This document shows, in pieces, positions 22,141 through 33,811 of a DNA stretch of 64,000 bases. A program made the translations under genes and the position numbers. The stretch lies in assembly GCA_950295325.1 (NCBI GenBank), contig OX485807.1, positions 17,449,001-17,513,000 on the forward strand, in the 5' to 3' direction. Origin of the DNA: Polytrichum commune (lineage: Eukaryota > Streptophyta > Polytrichopsida > Polytrichales > Polytrichaceae). Position 1 is the first letter of the stretch. Each line of letters begins with the position of its first letter. The notes beneath the pieces were generated by a model. The model did no database searches and was not told the DNA's origin. It saw nothing but the letters and a program-made list of their open reading frames with translations.

Positions 22141-23754
22141 ATGATTGCGGCCGTGTGCTGGGTGCCCAAGGGGGCAGCCAAGCCGGTCCCGGTCGTGGCA
22201 GAGCCCCCTACGGAGGAGGAGATTCGTGCTCTTCTTCTAACCCACGGGACCGAAGCGGAGGCCGAATTGTTTGACAGGGGCAGCGAGGAGGAGGACGATG
22301 ACGAAGATGGCGAGATGGACGCAGAGGAGATGGAGGACGCCGTGGCCGCTCCTGCTGCGCCTGGTGATGCGGCCGCGAGAGCTTTGGCGGCTGCCTCAGC
22401 CTTGGGAATTCAGGTTTCCGGGAACCGCAGGCAGAAGACGTTAGAGGAAACCCTAGCCGATGGGATGGCGGAGCTTGACATGGACCATTATGATGAGGAA
22501 GATGAAGACGGGGTGGAAATTTTCGGTAACGGGGGGTTAGGTGCGGCTTATTACCCTAGTAATGAGGAGGATCCGTATTTGGTCAAGGAAGATGATGACA
22601 AGGATGAAGAAATTGAGGATATGACAATTAAGGACTCAGATTTGATTATCTTGACAGCTCGGAATGAGGATGATGTGAGCCATCTTGAGGTTTGGGTATA
22701 TGAAGCTGACGAAACTGCGAGTGAGGATCCAGAGGAGAGCAACATGTATGTGCACCATGACATTATGTTGCCAGCTTTTCCTTTGTGTCTCACATGGCTG
22801 GATTGTAACCCTAAAGGTGAGGGAAGTGGGAATTATGTTGCCGTGGGAACTATGCAACCGGAAATTGAGATTTGGGACCTGGATGTCTTGGATGATGTCG
22901 AGCCGGTGTCAGTGTTAGGAGGCACACTGGAACCTGGTGCAGGCGAAGGGAGCTCAGAGAAGAAGAGTAAGAAGAAATCCAAGAAGAAGAGTAAGAAATC
23001 AAAGCAAGTCAATTACAAGGAAGGTAGCCATACTGATGCAGTGCTGGGCTTGTCGTGGAATTCAGTGCATAGGAATGTAATTGCAAGTGCGAGTGCAGAT
23101 AAGTCAGTGAAGGTCTGGGACATAGTAAAGGGGACTTGTGAGCACACTTTGAATGTGCACAGTGACAAGGTGCAAGCTGTGGCATGGAACCTCCAAACCC
23201 CTACTGTGCTTCTCAGCGGCTCGTTCGATCGAACTGTAGCCCTAATGGATATGGCAGCTCCCACATCGCCAGCCATTCGATGGTCTTTGTCTGCAGATGT
23301 GGAGGCGCTCGTGTGGGATCCCCATTCAGCGCACACATTTCTCGTGAGCTTGGAAGATGGTACTGTGCGTGGGTACGATGTGCGCTCAGGGACGACAAAT
23401 AGCCCGGAAGGGAAACCCTTATTCACTATCCATGCGCATGAAAAAGCAGTTTGCAGTTTGACCTATAACACAGTGGCACCAAATTTAGTAGCTACGTCAT
23501 CGACTGACAAGACGGTGAAATTGTGGGATCTAACAGGAAATGAACCCACGTGCATTGCCTCCACAAACCCCAAAGTTGGTGCCATATTCTCTGCAAATTT
23601 CTGCAAGGATGCCCCATTTTTGCTTGCTCTTGGTGGATCCAAGGGTACTTTGCATGTCTGGGATACTATGACGTGCGGTGAGGTCTCTCGAAGGTTTGGA
23701 AGGTTTTCTTCCAGACCTCCAAGGCAGTCTACTAATAAAGTTGATGAAGATTAG
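22141..23754 (+). CDS. PWP1: PWP1-like WD40 protein, ribosome biogenesis, intronless, 537 aa
   Basis: Homologue of periodic tryptophan protein 1, a nucleolar WD-repeat protein that acts in pre-rRNA processing. The start is set at 22141 because MIAAVCWVPKGAAKPVP matches the conserved family N-terminus; the frame is open 27 nt upstream but without an ATG. Acidic tracts lie at residues about 49-66 and 118-130. The N-terminal half of the propeller follows, then a lysine-rich insert (SKKKSKKKSKKSK, about 274-290), then clear WD40 repeats: GSHTDAVLGLSW...VKVWD, NVHSDKVQAVAW...ALMD, and HAHEKAVCSLTY...VKLWD. A final repeat ends in HVWD near residue 508. The length is in the usual range (about 490-550). 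There are no introns, stops or frameshifts. Telo-boxes upstream suggest co-regulation with other ribosome genes. Confidence 0.95.
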   Translation: MIAAVCWVPKGAAKPVPVVAEPPTEEEIRALLLTHGTEAEAELFDRGSEEEDDDEDGEMDAEEMEDAVAAPAAPGDAAARALAAASALGIQVSGNRRQKTLEETLADGMAELDMDHYDEEDEDGVEIFGNGGLGAAYYPSNEEDPYLVKEDDDKDEEIEDMTIKDSDLIILTARNEDDVSHLEVWVYEADETASEDPEESNMYVHHDIMLPAFPLCLTWLDCNPKGEGSGNYVAVGTMQPEIEIWDLDVLDDVEPVSVLGGTLEPGAGEGSSEKKSKKKSKKKSKKSKQVNYKEGSHTDAVLGLSWNSVHRNVIASASADKSVKVWDIVKGTCEHTLNVHSDKVQAVAWNLQTPTVLLSGSFDRTVALMDMAAPTSPAIRWSLSADVEALVWDPHSAHTFLVSLEDGTVRGYDVRSGTTNSPEGKPLFTIHAHEKAVCSLTYNTVAPNLVATSSTDKTVKLWDLTGNEPTCIASTNPKVGAIFSANFCKDAPFLLALGGSKGTLHVWDTMTCGEVSRRFGRFSSRPPRQSTNKVDED

Positions 23755-24010
23755 GATTGAGGGGATGGTATCAAATTCTTTCTGAGTCTTGCATGTTTTC
23801 TGCTCTCTTTGATTTCCTTGTGACTTCAAGACAAACTTTGCAGGGTTCCAGGTCCGTGGTGTAATACTCTGTTTGTAAAAGGTACAAAGATTAGGAATCA
23901 AAGAATGGTGTAATTGGTATGTCTGGCTGGATTCTTTGTTTATTACTTTATGGGGTTGAGTCGCTAGGGGTGGCTCTTGTTCATCCGATCTCAATGATGA
24001 AATGTTGAAG
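23755..24010 (+). other. 3' flank / likely 3' UTR of the PWP1-like gene
   Basis: T-rich sequence typical of a plant 3' UTR (TTTGTAAAAGGTACAAAG near 23870, TTCTTTGTTTATTAC near 23930). No canonical AATAAA after the stop; plant poly(A) signals are loose, so the end cannot be placed. Confidence 0.4.
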
Positions 24011-24929
24011 GCACCGGATTTTTGAACAACTTAGTACACAAGAACTCCTGTGCTTACCTTTGTAGGGTTCGATTCTAAACAGATTCTAAACAGGTTGAGG
24101 ACGATTGTAGTTGCTACACAATTGGTGCTAGATACTTGGACTTCAATTAATTTTCTAGGTGAGACGATTATGTCAACCTGTCTTTCATATGTCATGGCAT
24201 ACGGATTGTGTATTGGGTTGTTAGTGTCCTACTTAGGCAATGCCGGTGTCAAAGTCGGACACGGTTTGGCCTGGCCCGCAATTCTTCAAAACAAAGTTAT
24301 GATAATAATTGTTTCCATTCTTCACTTTTAGTCATTAGCTAACTTATGGCAAATGTTTTCCTTTTGTGCTCTTTTCACGCATTTTTGACAACTGCAGTTG
24401 GGCAACTCAGTCATTTCATTGTGTCTAATAGTATACTTTATAAAACTTGAAAGCACTAGAGAGGGTGTCACATGACACTTGGTGCTACATTGCAAGTCAT
24501 GAAGAGCACTTTAACCAACATGGCACCCACATTTAATGTCACACTAAATTGGACTTCTAAAACAACCACCTGCTTGAGGTGACTGCTACTACCTTCAATG
24601 AATAAAGCAACTGAGTATGAAGTTGTGTTTGAGAGCCTCCTAATTTTCAACAAGAGTGGTCTGTTTGGTGAGATGCTCACTCAGGATATTGCAGGCAAGC
24701 AAAATGAAATTAGTGAAACTGTTCAAGTCGACCTCTTATCACACTTCATATCTGAAAAAATCAGAACATTATTACTTGAACATGGTTGATAAGTTTCTGG
24801 GGGGCCATCAATGGCGTCCAAATCGACTCAACTGTGATCTCAGGCACAAGGTCACAGTCCTAGGCAATGAAATTGGTGAGCATGCATCAGGATACTAGAT
24901 AATATGTATGCAAATTTGTGCAAGCCATT

Positions 24930-25300
24930 CAGTCCCTAAGGTATGCAGTTTGTGCTTCTTGTTCTCCATCTTCTATTGATCACATTTATGTCTTCAAATG
25001 TGTGTTGCATTAGCAACCCTATGATGAAACATCAACAAAATTTGGATTGAAAATCGGACCTCCCTTGCTTTAGTTATTGTTGTCAGAAGTGCGCACACAT
25101 GTTGATTCCTCAATTGAATACAGAGGTCCTCTTGAATGTTGTTCACTATTGAGTGTGGAGTAGCTAATAAAATTTGAAGTAGTCCAAACTCTTTGAAGCA
25201 TGTGTCTTTCTAGTGCTTATTCTCTGATCCTCACCTAATCACACACAATTCAAATATTAGTGTCCAATTAACGAAATAACACTTGCATACCTTAGTGGTG
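24930..25300 (+). repeat. Dispersed repeat family B, copy 1
   Basis: Shares with 40690-41060, in the same orientation, TTATGTTGCATTAGCAA, ATGATGAA.CAT, CGGACCTCCC.T.CTT, GATTCCT.AA.TGAA, GATCCTCACCTAA.CACAC. The copies are strongly diverged. No coding sequence or terminal structure recognised. Confidence 0.55.
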
Positions 25301-27346
25301 CAAGGCTTTGCAATTTCAAGGGTTGTAATGAAGGATTTTGTAATGAAGGGATGTAGACTGGTCTTTCCCACAATCTAATATCCCTATGCGTGTGCCGCGG
25401 TCCTCACATGAGACCTTCTATTCAAATTTTTGTGTTGTGTAGTGCCCATGGCAAGAATCTTAACACATAACATAAACTTCAATGATAGATTATGAATGTG
25501 TAATGGACAAATACTAGAAGTAAACTTTGCATGTGACATTTGAAATAACAACAAACAATACCCCCTCTTTGCTCTTTTGAACCTAGCAATATAGTATGCC
25601 CAATCATCTTCTCACCATTCCATTCCCTCTTGAAAAACATAGATTTATACAAGTCTTCGATGACATTGAGACCTCAACATAGTATTTTTCACACGAATTA
25701 GTCAAGACATAGCCATGGGGGGAGGATTCACATGAATAAGGGTAAATATTTACACAAGGCCCCCACAACTTGGTTTCATAGCCTTCAAGGAGAGGCCCTT
25801 GAAAAACACCTTGGGTGGGGTCAATGCATAACTTATTACGAAAGGAACTCCCTTTCCACCTTAGGAGACTCACTGAGATTTGGCATTTCATTCAATTTCT
25901 CATGAGGTCATGTTTGTTCAATGGGCTTGGGTTGCCCAAATTTTAGCCTTGGCATGCTCAATGTGAGCCTTCTTAGATCGAATTTGAGCCTTCATGTTTC
26001 CTATTGCCTAGTTAGAAATTAAACACCCTTGCATTTATGTAAGATACTATGTTCGTGGAGGGCACCCTTCTTCCAAAATTAAGTTGGATTTATCATCATA
26101 AGAAGACGTTTAATTAGGAGAATTTGCATTGCCAAGGCATTCCCAACAAGTTGAGATCACGGGGAAAACACCTTCTTGACTATTGACACTCAGTTTGGGA
26201 TCGAGAACCCAACGTAACATAATAGTTTCCACCCCTTGCTAACTTAGTGGTATCTTGAATAGTTCAACAACCTTAGGATGCTCTCATTGTTATTTCTAAG
26301 CGCACAAATTATTTAGTCAAGTAGAGATACAAAAAGCCTCCCTTTTAAAGACATTTGTTCATTAGCGTAGGTTGAGTGCATTTACCTTGAAGGGGGGGGG
26401 GGTGTGGTTTGGCTTCCTTACCTTGTGGTTACTTGGGCTTTGAAGGTAAGTTAGTTGAATCCTTTCGTTCTAGTGTGGATATATGGGGCACTACCCTAGG
26501 CCCACTTCTCGGTTGTTCACATTAGATTGGAGTTCACATGGTCATGGAATCTCCAATCAAAGTGTATATTGCATGATCCATGAAGTGGTCATTCCCGGGT
26601 TGGGGGGGGGGGAGTTGTGTGTCGAGGTTCACTACATCGTTCATTGTTCATGGTATTAAGTGTCACTAGCCTAATTATGTCACTTACCCTATTATCAAGC
26701 CTATGTGTAGGTTGCAATAATTTGACCATTAGTTTAAGCACATGACACTTTGGCATTGGTGTACTTACTAATATATTGGCATTAACATGCACATTATTAT
26801 CAAAGCGGTTACAAAATACATATTCCTCCCCTTCAATTGAAAATGGCCCCAACATGGTTCTACTCCTTCTTCAACTATCGGCATCAAGTTCTATGTATAA
26901 AATTGGGGCATGTCCTCCAAAGTCAAGCATTTACATTTAGAATTTGTTTTTATCACTTATGATATTCACATGATCATAATTTACTAATTTAAGTGTGCTT
27001 AAAATCCAATTATAACCTCAACTTAGACAATTGGTCACATACAACAACTAATCACATAACACCCTAGGGCTAGAGCTCATGCCAAACTGCATAGGCCCCA
27101 CTATGCCGAGCCATAACCCCATCGTATATTTACAAACTTTAAGGGAGGGGAGTCAGGGGTGGGGCCCAAATTTGGTAGACTTGGCTAGCCCCGCTAAAAG
27201 AAATTCAAATTTTTTTTATCTCGACTTCAACAAATTATTATTAAATTATAAATTATATCATGTATATATAAACCCTTGCATTCTCGAAGGCCACTTGTCC
27301 ATAGAACCCATATTGAGTGCACTTCACCTTCAAGGTCCAAAATCTC

Positions 27347-27369
27347 TATATATATATATATATATATAT
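27347..27369. repeat. TA microsatellite
   Basis: Uninterrupted TA run of about 11.5 units, followed by G. Confidence 0.9.
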
Positions 27370-30300
27370 GTTCGCTTCCCCCTACTAAATAAGCAATTGA
27401 TTGGGATCTCATTCCCGAAGTGAAACAAATCAATAGAGCATGTCATTAACTCGGAAGTCAAAAGTATGCAAAATCTTCATTAGCATTGAAGACCTTGTAT
27501 TATACGTGACTTACCATTTGAAAGGGTCTTTGTTGCTAAAATGAAACTCAAATGATGTTATTTCTAATTTTTAGTGTATTTATTTTACAACATATTAGTT
27601 CATTCCTTCTGCTTACACAAGTAATCATAAACATTCAAACTAATTAAGTGTGATTAAATTTTTATGAAGCATATGAATCCTAATTGAATGTAAATGTTTC
27701 GCATGTATATATATATATAATTGGCAGGTAAGAACTAACGAACGTTGAGATGAGGATGAACCAACTAGAATCTTGGAAAATTCAAGATTCCAGACCATCA
27801 GCTGTCAGAAGGGACTAGATTTCAGGTGCACAACCCATTCGAAGCTATTTAGCGTAGGCCGCCATAATGAGCGTGGCAACACTATCCGGAACTCACGCCA
27901 GCCGTCGATCCCTCAGATCCAATGGTTGCCGACATAGGTTGGATTGGCTCTCATCGCCACCTCCACGACGCCAAAGTGTCTGCGCTGACCTGGAAGTTAC
28001 ACATGCCACCTCAGATTAAATGCACGTCGACAGTTTTGTCTTATATATGCTGGTCACTTGTGGGCCCCTAGTGTGCCCAATCCCATCCATAGGCCTTCAA
28101 ACCACACCAATATGTGTCATTATTTAGGTTGGCCTTTGTGAATGGGTTGTCTCTTTACACATGCAAATTATCTTGGGTCAAAATCAAATTTATCAAAAAT
28201 TATAATTCCGTTTATGCATCTCTAAAGCAACCACAATACAAAAAGTAAAATTTGTTTTGATTTTGTGGTAATTAATATTCAAATTAGTGTAGAATGTGGA
28301 TAAATTAGCATGCAACAACTTAATTACACACATCGGTGTACACTAAACAATCATGTTAGTGTGGGTTGAAAATTAGCATGGAGATAATGCATCTGGGACA
28401 CTTTGGTTTTATAGTGGGTCCAAGACCCCATGTCTTGTTCTATGTATGCCTTGAGATTTGCGAACACACGCCTTCCATAAAATAAAGTACTCGCCTTACA
28501 TCAAAAGTGCCGTAACGTAAGATATTCACCCACATCAATTTCCTAGTGCTCTGCATGAATTTTAAACCATCACATTGGCGTAAGATGAAAATTCATGTAA
28601 GTCCAGAGGATTCTTATGGCCCCACACTAATAGGACTATTTAGTGTACTTATCAAATACCGTACTTAAGTTGCCCGGTCGTTGGGCGGGATCTCCTAGCA
28701 TTTTGTTGCATGAGCACTTTTGGGTTGAGGTGGGGTCAACATGTAAGAGAGTACTCTTGACTTGTTATGAAACATACAATTCAAATTTTGAATGGATGGA
28801 TTTTCCTCGTACAATTAGAACTCGTCACAATTTTCATCTATGTAGGCACAATGTCATCCATATTTCTTCTATTATTTCGTCCATGAGGTAAATCAGTTAC
28901 ATCCAATGACAAACTCGATTAGGTGGATGACTTGTTGCTCATGTGGCTTGTCATCCACTCTCCTCTCGTTGATTCTTTAGTTCATTACTCTCAAATATTC
29001 CAAACAAATACGAGAAGATTGGTGGAGTTTACACACTAAAACCATGACATGCATAAAGAAGGTGATCATGTTTGGTGGGTTCATGGATTTGACAACATTT
29101 GATTTGTTAGGATCCCAAGCAGATATTCATGACAACAGACATAATCAATTTGTAGTTACGATAGTTCAAAATAGTTTTAAGACATGTCGAAAGAACAATA
29201 TAGCTCTACAATAGAGTTATTCATAAAGTCTCTCAAAGAGGGACAAAATTGTGGGTTTGATTCTTCTTTGAGAAAAGCTTCTATCAAAAACTAGTTAGCT
29301 TGTTGTACATTGGAGCCATATGTATTTTGGACAAATCTCATTTGACTTTCAGCTTTCAAATCCAAAGCGTCACATGCTGTTTTCAAAAACAAAAATGAAT
29401 GTCGATTGACATCTATGTGTTCTTATAAAATGTCACCTCAATGTTACATGCCTAGTAGTACGTGTCAATTCAATTTCTAACGTGTGGTTCTTTTCTTTGC
29501 AAATCACATTACATGTCAAACTCTAAATTGTGCGTGCCAATTGACGTGTATTTCTGTGTGTGCAAGTTTTTGCTTGTCAAATGTCAAAAACTTGCAAAAA
29601 CTTTGTCAAAATTACATACTACATCAGCGCATGTCTCGAAAAGTCAGATGAAGCTTTCGGGACCTTCTCTTCCCACCTGTCAAACCTCGAGGTAGTTTTA
29701 GGATCTAAAATAGGGTATGCGCAGGGGACCCGCTGTACTGAATCCCCAAATTGGCCTCTGCAAGGCTAGCTCAGCCCACCCACCCTAGTAGGACAAGCTT
29801 AAAAGCCGACCTTTTACAGCCTAACACCGCTCTTTGTGTGTGGCAGTCTAAGCATTAAGAAAAACTCACATGACTTTGTGTTGATTCTCATAAACTAAAG
29901 GGTTGAGACTAAACCCATGGTTTCATCTCCTTTACTTCACAAATAACTCTAACGTTGCATGTAGATAGTATGTGTCAATAAAATCTCATTGACTCTTCAA
30001 TGTTGAAAAATGTTTGTGTGGAGCGAAGGTACAAATGAAGATTCACATCCACGTGCTACCAAAAGGGATCCAATGAACAAGGTACCAAATCTTCACTCTA
30101 AGTATATACACACACCCATACGGAACCCAAGGAATTCAAAGAGTTACTTAAGTGTAGATTTCAACCACTTTCATCACCGCCGCCGCACACATGCATTATA
30201 GTGGGAAGAATCATTCACCGAATTGAAACCCTTCATTGGCGAGTATCATCTCTATGCCATCCCTGCACACATGCACTATAGAGATAAAAAAATCATGCAA

Positions 30301-30907
30301 AAAGTCGAAAATCTTCATTTCCAATAGATTTGGTCAATAGTGATCAAAGCCATGGCATTGAAGCCCTCCTTGGGTGGCCGCTCCTAGAAAGCTACACACA
30401 TAGTTTGACCATGTGCTCCTACCTTTAATTTTTTATTCTAGGCCCACGTGGCACTTCCTCAAAGGTCCACGTCAGCATCCCTCTTTTTGTTTTGCACTTG
30501 TATTAGCTTGGCTCTGCCTCCCCTGCAAGTTTATCCACATGGAGCATGCATTACCATGCAAAAACACAGTGTTTAGGTACTAGAGTAGAGGCGCCCATAA
30601 GCGCTCACTTAAGAGAGTCCACACCAAATTTGGAGAAGTATAAGGTGGTGCAAAAAAAAAAAAAATCCCATGTAGGAAGATAGAAAGCAGGAGGATTGCA
30701 ATTCTTTCAGTAATTTTATTGTTGAAATTGATATTATTATGATTTTTTGAAGCCAAAAGTTGGCCTGAACACATTATCAATGTGTAAAATCTACCATAAC
30801 CGCTCCTTTTGAGACGAATTACGCCTCACTTTAGCACTCAAAACTGGGGACATGTGTCATGGCACTATTGATTCCCTGGTGATGCCATAACTAAAGTTGG
30901 AGACTTA

Positions 30908-31028
30908 GGGTTAGTTTCCACATAGGTTGCTTCGCCTATCAGATTCCAGAGGAATTGTAGATTCCACCTTGCGGCATCTACATTTCCACTAGAATTTGGT
31001 GGGCGAGCGGCTTACATGGAACTAACCC
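30908..31028. mobile_element. 121-bp Tourist-like MITE
   Basis: Inverted ends GGGTTAGTTTCCA...TTCGCC (left) and, reverse-complemented, GGGTTAGTTCCATG...CTCGCC (right), flanked by TTA at 30905-30907 and 31029-31031. A 3-bp TTA duplication with GGG-starting ends is the signature of PIF/Harbinger-type (Tourist) MITEs. No coding sequence. Confidence 0.75.
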
Positions 31029-31306
31029 TTAGAAAGCGTGAAATGTAGAACCTTATTTTCACCACCCACGAAAAGAAATCACCAAAATCAGTCTCATTTT
31101 GATCGAAATTATGGCACCCTGTAGATTCCCAAGGGGGGTCATGATTTGGAATAGGTGGTTCAACTCTATAAGATATACGGGTGTTTTTTGGGTTTTTCGG
31201 TAATCATACTCTTATATTTGATTTGTGTAGTAAGGATTGAAGAACAAGCACCGTAAAGATACTTGTTCAAGAGAGATTGGACTACATCTTCAAATTTTGT
31301 CAACTA

Positions 31307-31634
31307 CACTAAATATTGTATTTAGTGTCACTTGCTATTTGGAGTTACACAATGTTATATATATTTACTATTAATGTATTTTTTTACCAAGTAAAGATGT
31401 TAATTTTCTAGAATGTTCAAACAACCAATTTGACCTTTGTTGGCAAAAGATGGAGTTACACAATGTTATATATATTTACTATTAATGTATTTTTTTACCA
31501 AGTAAAGATGTTAATTTTCTAGAATGTTCAAACAACCAATTTGACCTTTGTTGGCAAAAGATGACATATACATCAAATACTTACATTTTTCCATGATTCC
31601 AAATAGTAAGTGACACTAAATACAATATTTAGTG
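31307..31634. mobile_element. TA-flanked MITE with an exact internal 111-bp tandem duplication
   Basis: Termini CACTAAATATTGTATTTAG on both sides, about 38 bp of inverted repeat extending to GTCACTT(G/A)CTATTTGGA, flanked by TA (31305-31306 and 31635-31636). The interior contains a 111-bp segment present twice head to tail with no difference (31341-31451 and 31452-31562). Without it the element would be 217 bp, the size of the related copies at 51542-51765 and 53144-53361. The TA duplication suggests Tc1/mariner-type mobilisation. Confidence 0.8.
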
Positions 31635-31661
31635 TATTCCACATTCAATAGTGCCTAAATT

Positions 31662-32370
31662 TTGCGAGGACCAATGTATGTAATAAAGAAATCAACAAAC
31701 ATGTACCTTCAAAATATGGGTTGTGTTTCTTGTGAAGTTGAGGAAGAATGCATGGTGGGCTTTTGCTTTGTGGAGCGTGGTGGAGCATTGACGCACAAAC
31801 ATTTCCAAACGGTTTTCAAGGGGAATTTTAGTAGTTTACCGGTATTGAGCAAGAATATCAAGGTTTGTTTGGGGTAGGATGAGAATCCTACAACCAATCA
31901 TGTAATTTCATGCAAGAGGTTGAGGAATGAAGGTTTGCATACTTTCAAGGGTATGGTTGGGTATTGTATGAAAGATAATGGGGTGTAGCATTTTTTAATT
32001 TGTGCACCACAGTGTATTCGCCAGTGACATGAATGAAGGGAAGATGGAGTATGCAAAGTTTGAGAAGGTGGGCTTGAGTAATCGCGTGAGTCTCTCTCAA
32101 AGCAATATATTGCAAAGGGCTCATAAATGGGCACATTTTCATATGAAGAAGTATTCATGTGTTACTCTTTCCAGAACGCTCTTTCACATGTGCAAGAGTG
32201 GGCAATTCTACTCCAATCTGACATTGGTTATTCCATTGAGGTCCGCATGTATGGATGTTAGGAGGGCAACTTCTATATGGAAGATCATGATGAGTCCCCA
32301 CGATATCAAGATGGCAGACATTTCCAATGTCTTCTTTGATACCGTGTCAAGAATCTCAAACATGAGGTAA
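31662..32370 (+). pseudogene. Rep/HUH-like endonuclease fossil
   Basis: A broken reading frame with the motif layout of a rolling-circle (HUH) initiator. After VGFCFVERGG comes THKHFQTVF, matching the H-hydrophobic-Q form of motif II, and about 75 residues later GMVGYCMKD, matching the Y-x-x-K motif III that holds the nicking tyrosine. A Cys-Lys-rich linker and a conserved-looking C-terminal stretch (NILQRAHKWAHFHMKK, SGQFYSNLTLVIPLR) follow. Breaks: TAG at 31875-31877, TAG near 31987, and a frame change before 32002. The downstream frame ends at 32370. No helicase domain is seen. Candidates are a replitron-like transposon or another CRESS-like Rep; the family is inferred from motifs only. 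It starts right after the MITE at 31307-31634, which may have cut off its 5' end. Confidence 0.5.
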
Positions 32371-32985
32371 TTTTAGTCACAAGAGCTAGCGCTTCAACAT
32401 GGAGATGAGAAGCAAGAAATTTAGCAGGCGCTCCATGATGATGTTGCTATAGGTTTGGATTTTGACGCAATGGAGCTTAGGGATAGGTGGGTCCATTAAG
32501 ATGAGATCGAGGAGGTCACCAAAAGAGGAGATGCATGTCTTGTGTCTAGAGGCTGCATGACAACGCCCTAGGCCGCGACATTGATAGTCTGCTTCAAGGT
32601 TGTTGGTTGTTGTCTCTCTGAGCCGTGAGTCATCAAGGCCATCCTCTACCTCCTGCAGTTGTGGCCTCCTCCCCCTGGTCCTTGGCCAACAATAGCGTTG
32701 AAGGCAGTGCACATGGTGAGCATGTTGATACTAGGGTCCTCCTCTGTATACCCATAGGACGTATCCATGACTATGTTGTTGATGAAGCACTTTAAAGGCC
32801 TACTATGTACTTTTTTCTGTTCTCTCAATAAAGTTATTCTTGCCTATGGGCTTGATGGCATGTTTTTTGTGGTAATTGTTTTTTATAGGTTTCTTACACC
32901 CCTCCCTTTTAAGTTATCAAGTTTTGAATAACACCACCACAATAAAAAAATAAAAAATAAAAGCGGAGATTCAATATTCAATCTA
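32371..32985. other. Possible downstream part of the Rep-like fossil
   Basis: GC-richer than its neighbours up to about 32810 and crossed by short ORFs on both strands, none with a recognised motif. It could be the 3' part of the fossil element. Followed by AT-rich sequence leading to the TIR element at 32994. Confidence 0.35.
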
Positions 32986-32993
32986 ATTTTTAC

Positions 32994-33803
32994 CCCGGGG
33001 AGGGCACTCGCAAAAATTTATTAAACCATGTGCGAAAGAATGTAGGGTACTTTTTATTCATTTGTGATAAAATTTATACAATTCTTCGATATAATGAAGC
33101 ACCTTTACAAATACAAAGTTGTGTGTATAAATAAATAAGGGTACCATATAATGCATCAATTTATCTAATTCTTTCAATCTAAAATAGGGTTGGGAATAGT
33201 AGGTAGAGAAAAAAATGTTGAGGCAGAGGTATACAATGCATTTTATGGTGGTCAATGGATGAAAAACTATCCATTTTCAATCCAAATTCCCGAATGAAAA
33301 ATTTGGATGACGAGGGTTTTGGTGTTCTTTGCTTTGTGCGTTGCCTAGGGTTGCTTGCACCAATGCAACGCTGCTTGTGAGGCAGGATTTGGTGTTGAAG
33401 TTCTTGACGTGCATTTGGTGGTTGTGTGAGGTTTTCTGAGTTCTAGTGGTATGCTTGTGGTTTTCGGAGTTCTAGTAGTAGAATCATTTGATTGTTTCTC
33501 TGTGGGCAACCGACGCCGAAGTTTCTCACGATACTATACCAGACGAGAGACACTCTGCACAAGAGTCCTATGCGTTGTCATTCATGGGGTCAAATATAAA
33601 AATTATAAGGAACATAGGGTACTAGAAACTAGTTGAGTTGCGACTTTATAAATACAAATAGGGTCATCTAAAATGACAAAATTTAGATTTATCTGTACTA
33701 ATAGGGTGTAAAGAATTCCAATTTCTTAGATAAATAGCCCCATGATAAATACCCTTCCGTCACAGATGGGTTATTAAATACATGTATGAGTGCCCTCCCC
33801 GGG
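32994..33803. mobile_element. 810-bp DNA transposon with perfect 16-bp TIRs and 8-bp target duplication
   Basis: The left end CCCGGGGAGGGCACTC is exactly repeated in inverse at the right end (33788-33803). The flanks are an exact 8-bp direct repeat ATTTTTAC at 32986-32993 and 33804-33811. An 8-bp duplication points to a hAT-type (or similar) transposase acting in trans; the ends do not start with the common CA of hATs, so the superfamily is open. The interior (33300-33620) has a T/G-rich part with a 61-codon ORF of no recognised family. The perfect ends suggest a recent insertion. Confidence 0.85.
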
Positions 33804-33811
33804 ATTTTTAC

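Larger units (their letters stand above)
24011..30900. other. Long gene-free stretch of old repeats
   Basis: No intact gene seen in nearly 7 kb. Recognisable pieces: 24930-25300 is a copy of dispersed family B (second copy 40690-41060). G runs occur at about 26393 and 26601. A TA microsatellite is at 27347-27369. 27730-28080 is a GC-richer island of unknown origin, ending near TTATATATGCTGG. Short ORFs here show no family motif. One (24598-24789) faintly resembles the NEAEYE motif of retrotransposon RNase H, but this is too weak to call. Confidence 0.5.

Noticed and set aside
22551-23426. Minus-strand ORFs of 60-137 codons across the PWP1-like gene
   Set aside because: Shadows of a clearly coding plus strand.
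24598-24898. RNase H-like remnant (KATEYEVVFESLL)
   Set aside because: Only one short motif resembles NEAEYEAL; no catalytic residues or neighbouring domains.
27730-28080. GC-rich island as a gene or CpG-type promoter
   Set aside because: No open frame with family resemblance and no gene downstream on either strand.
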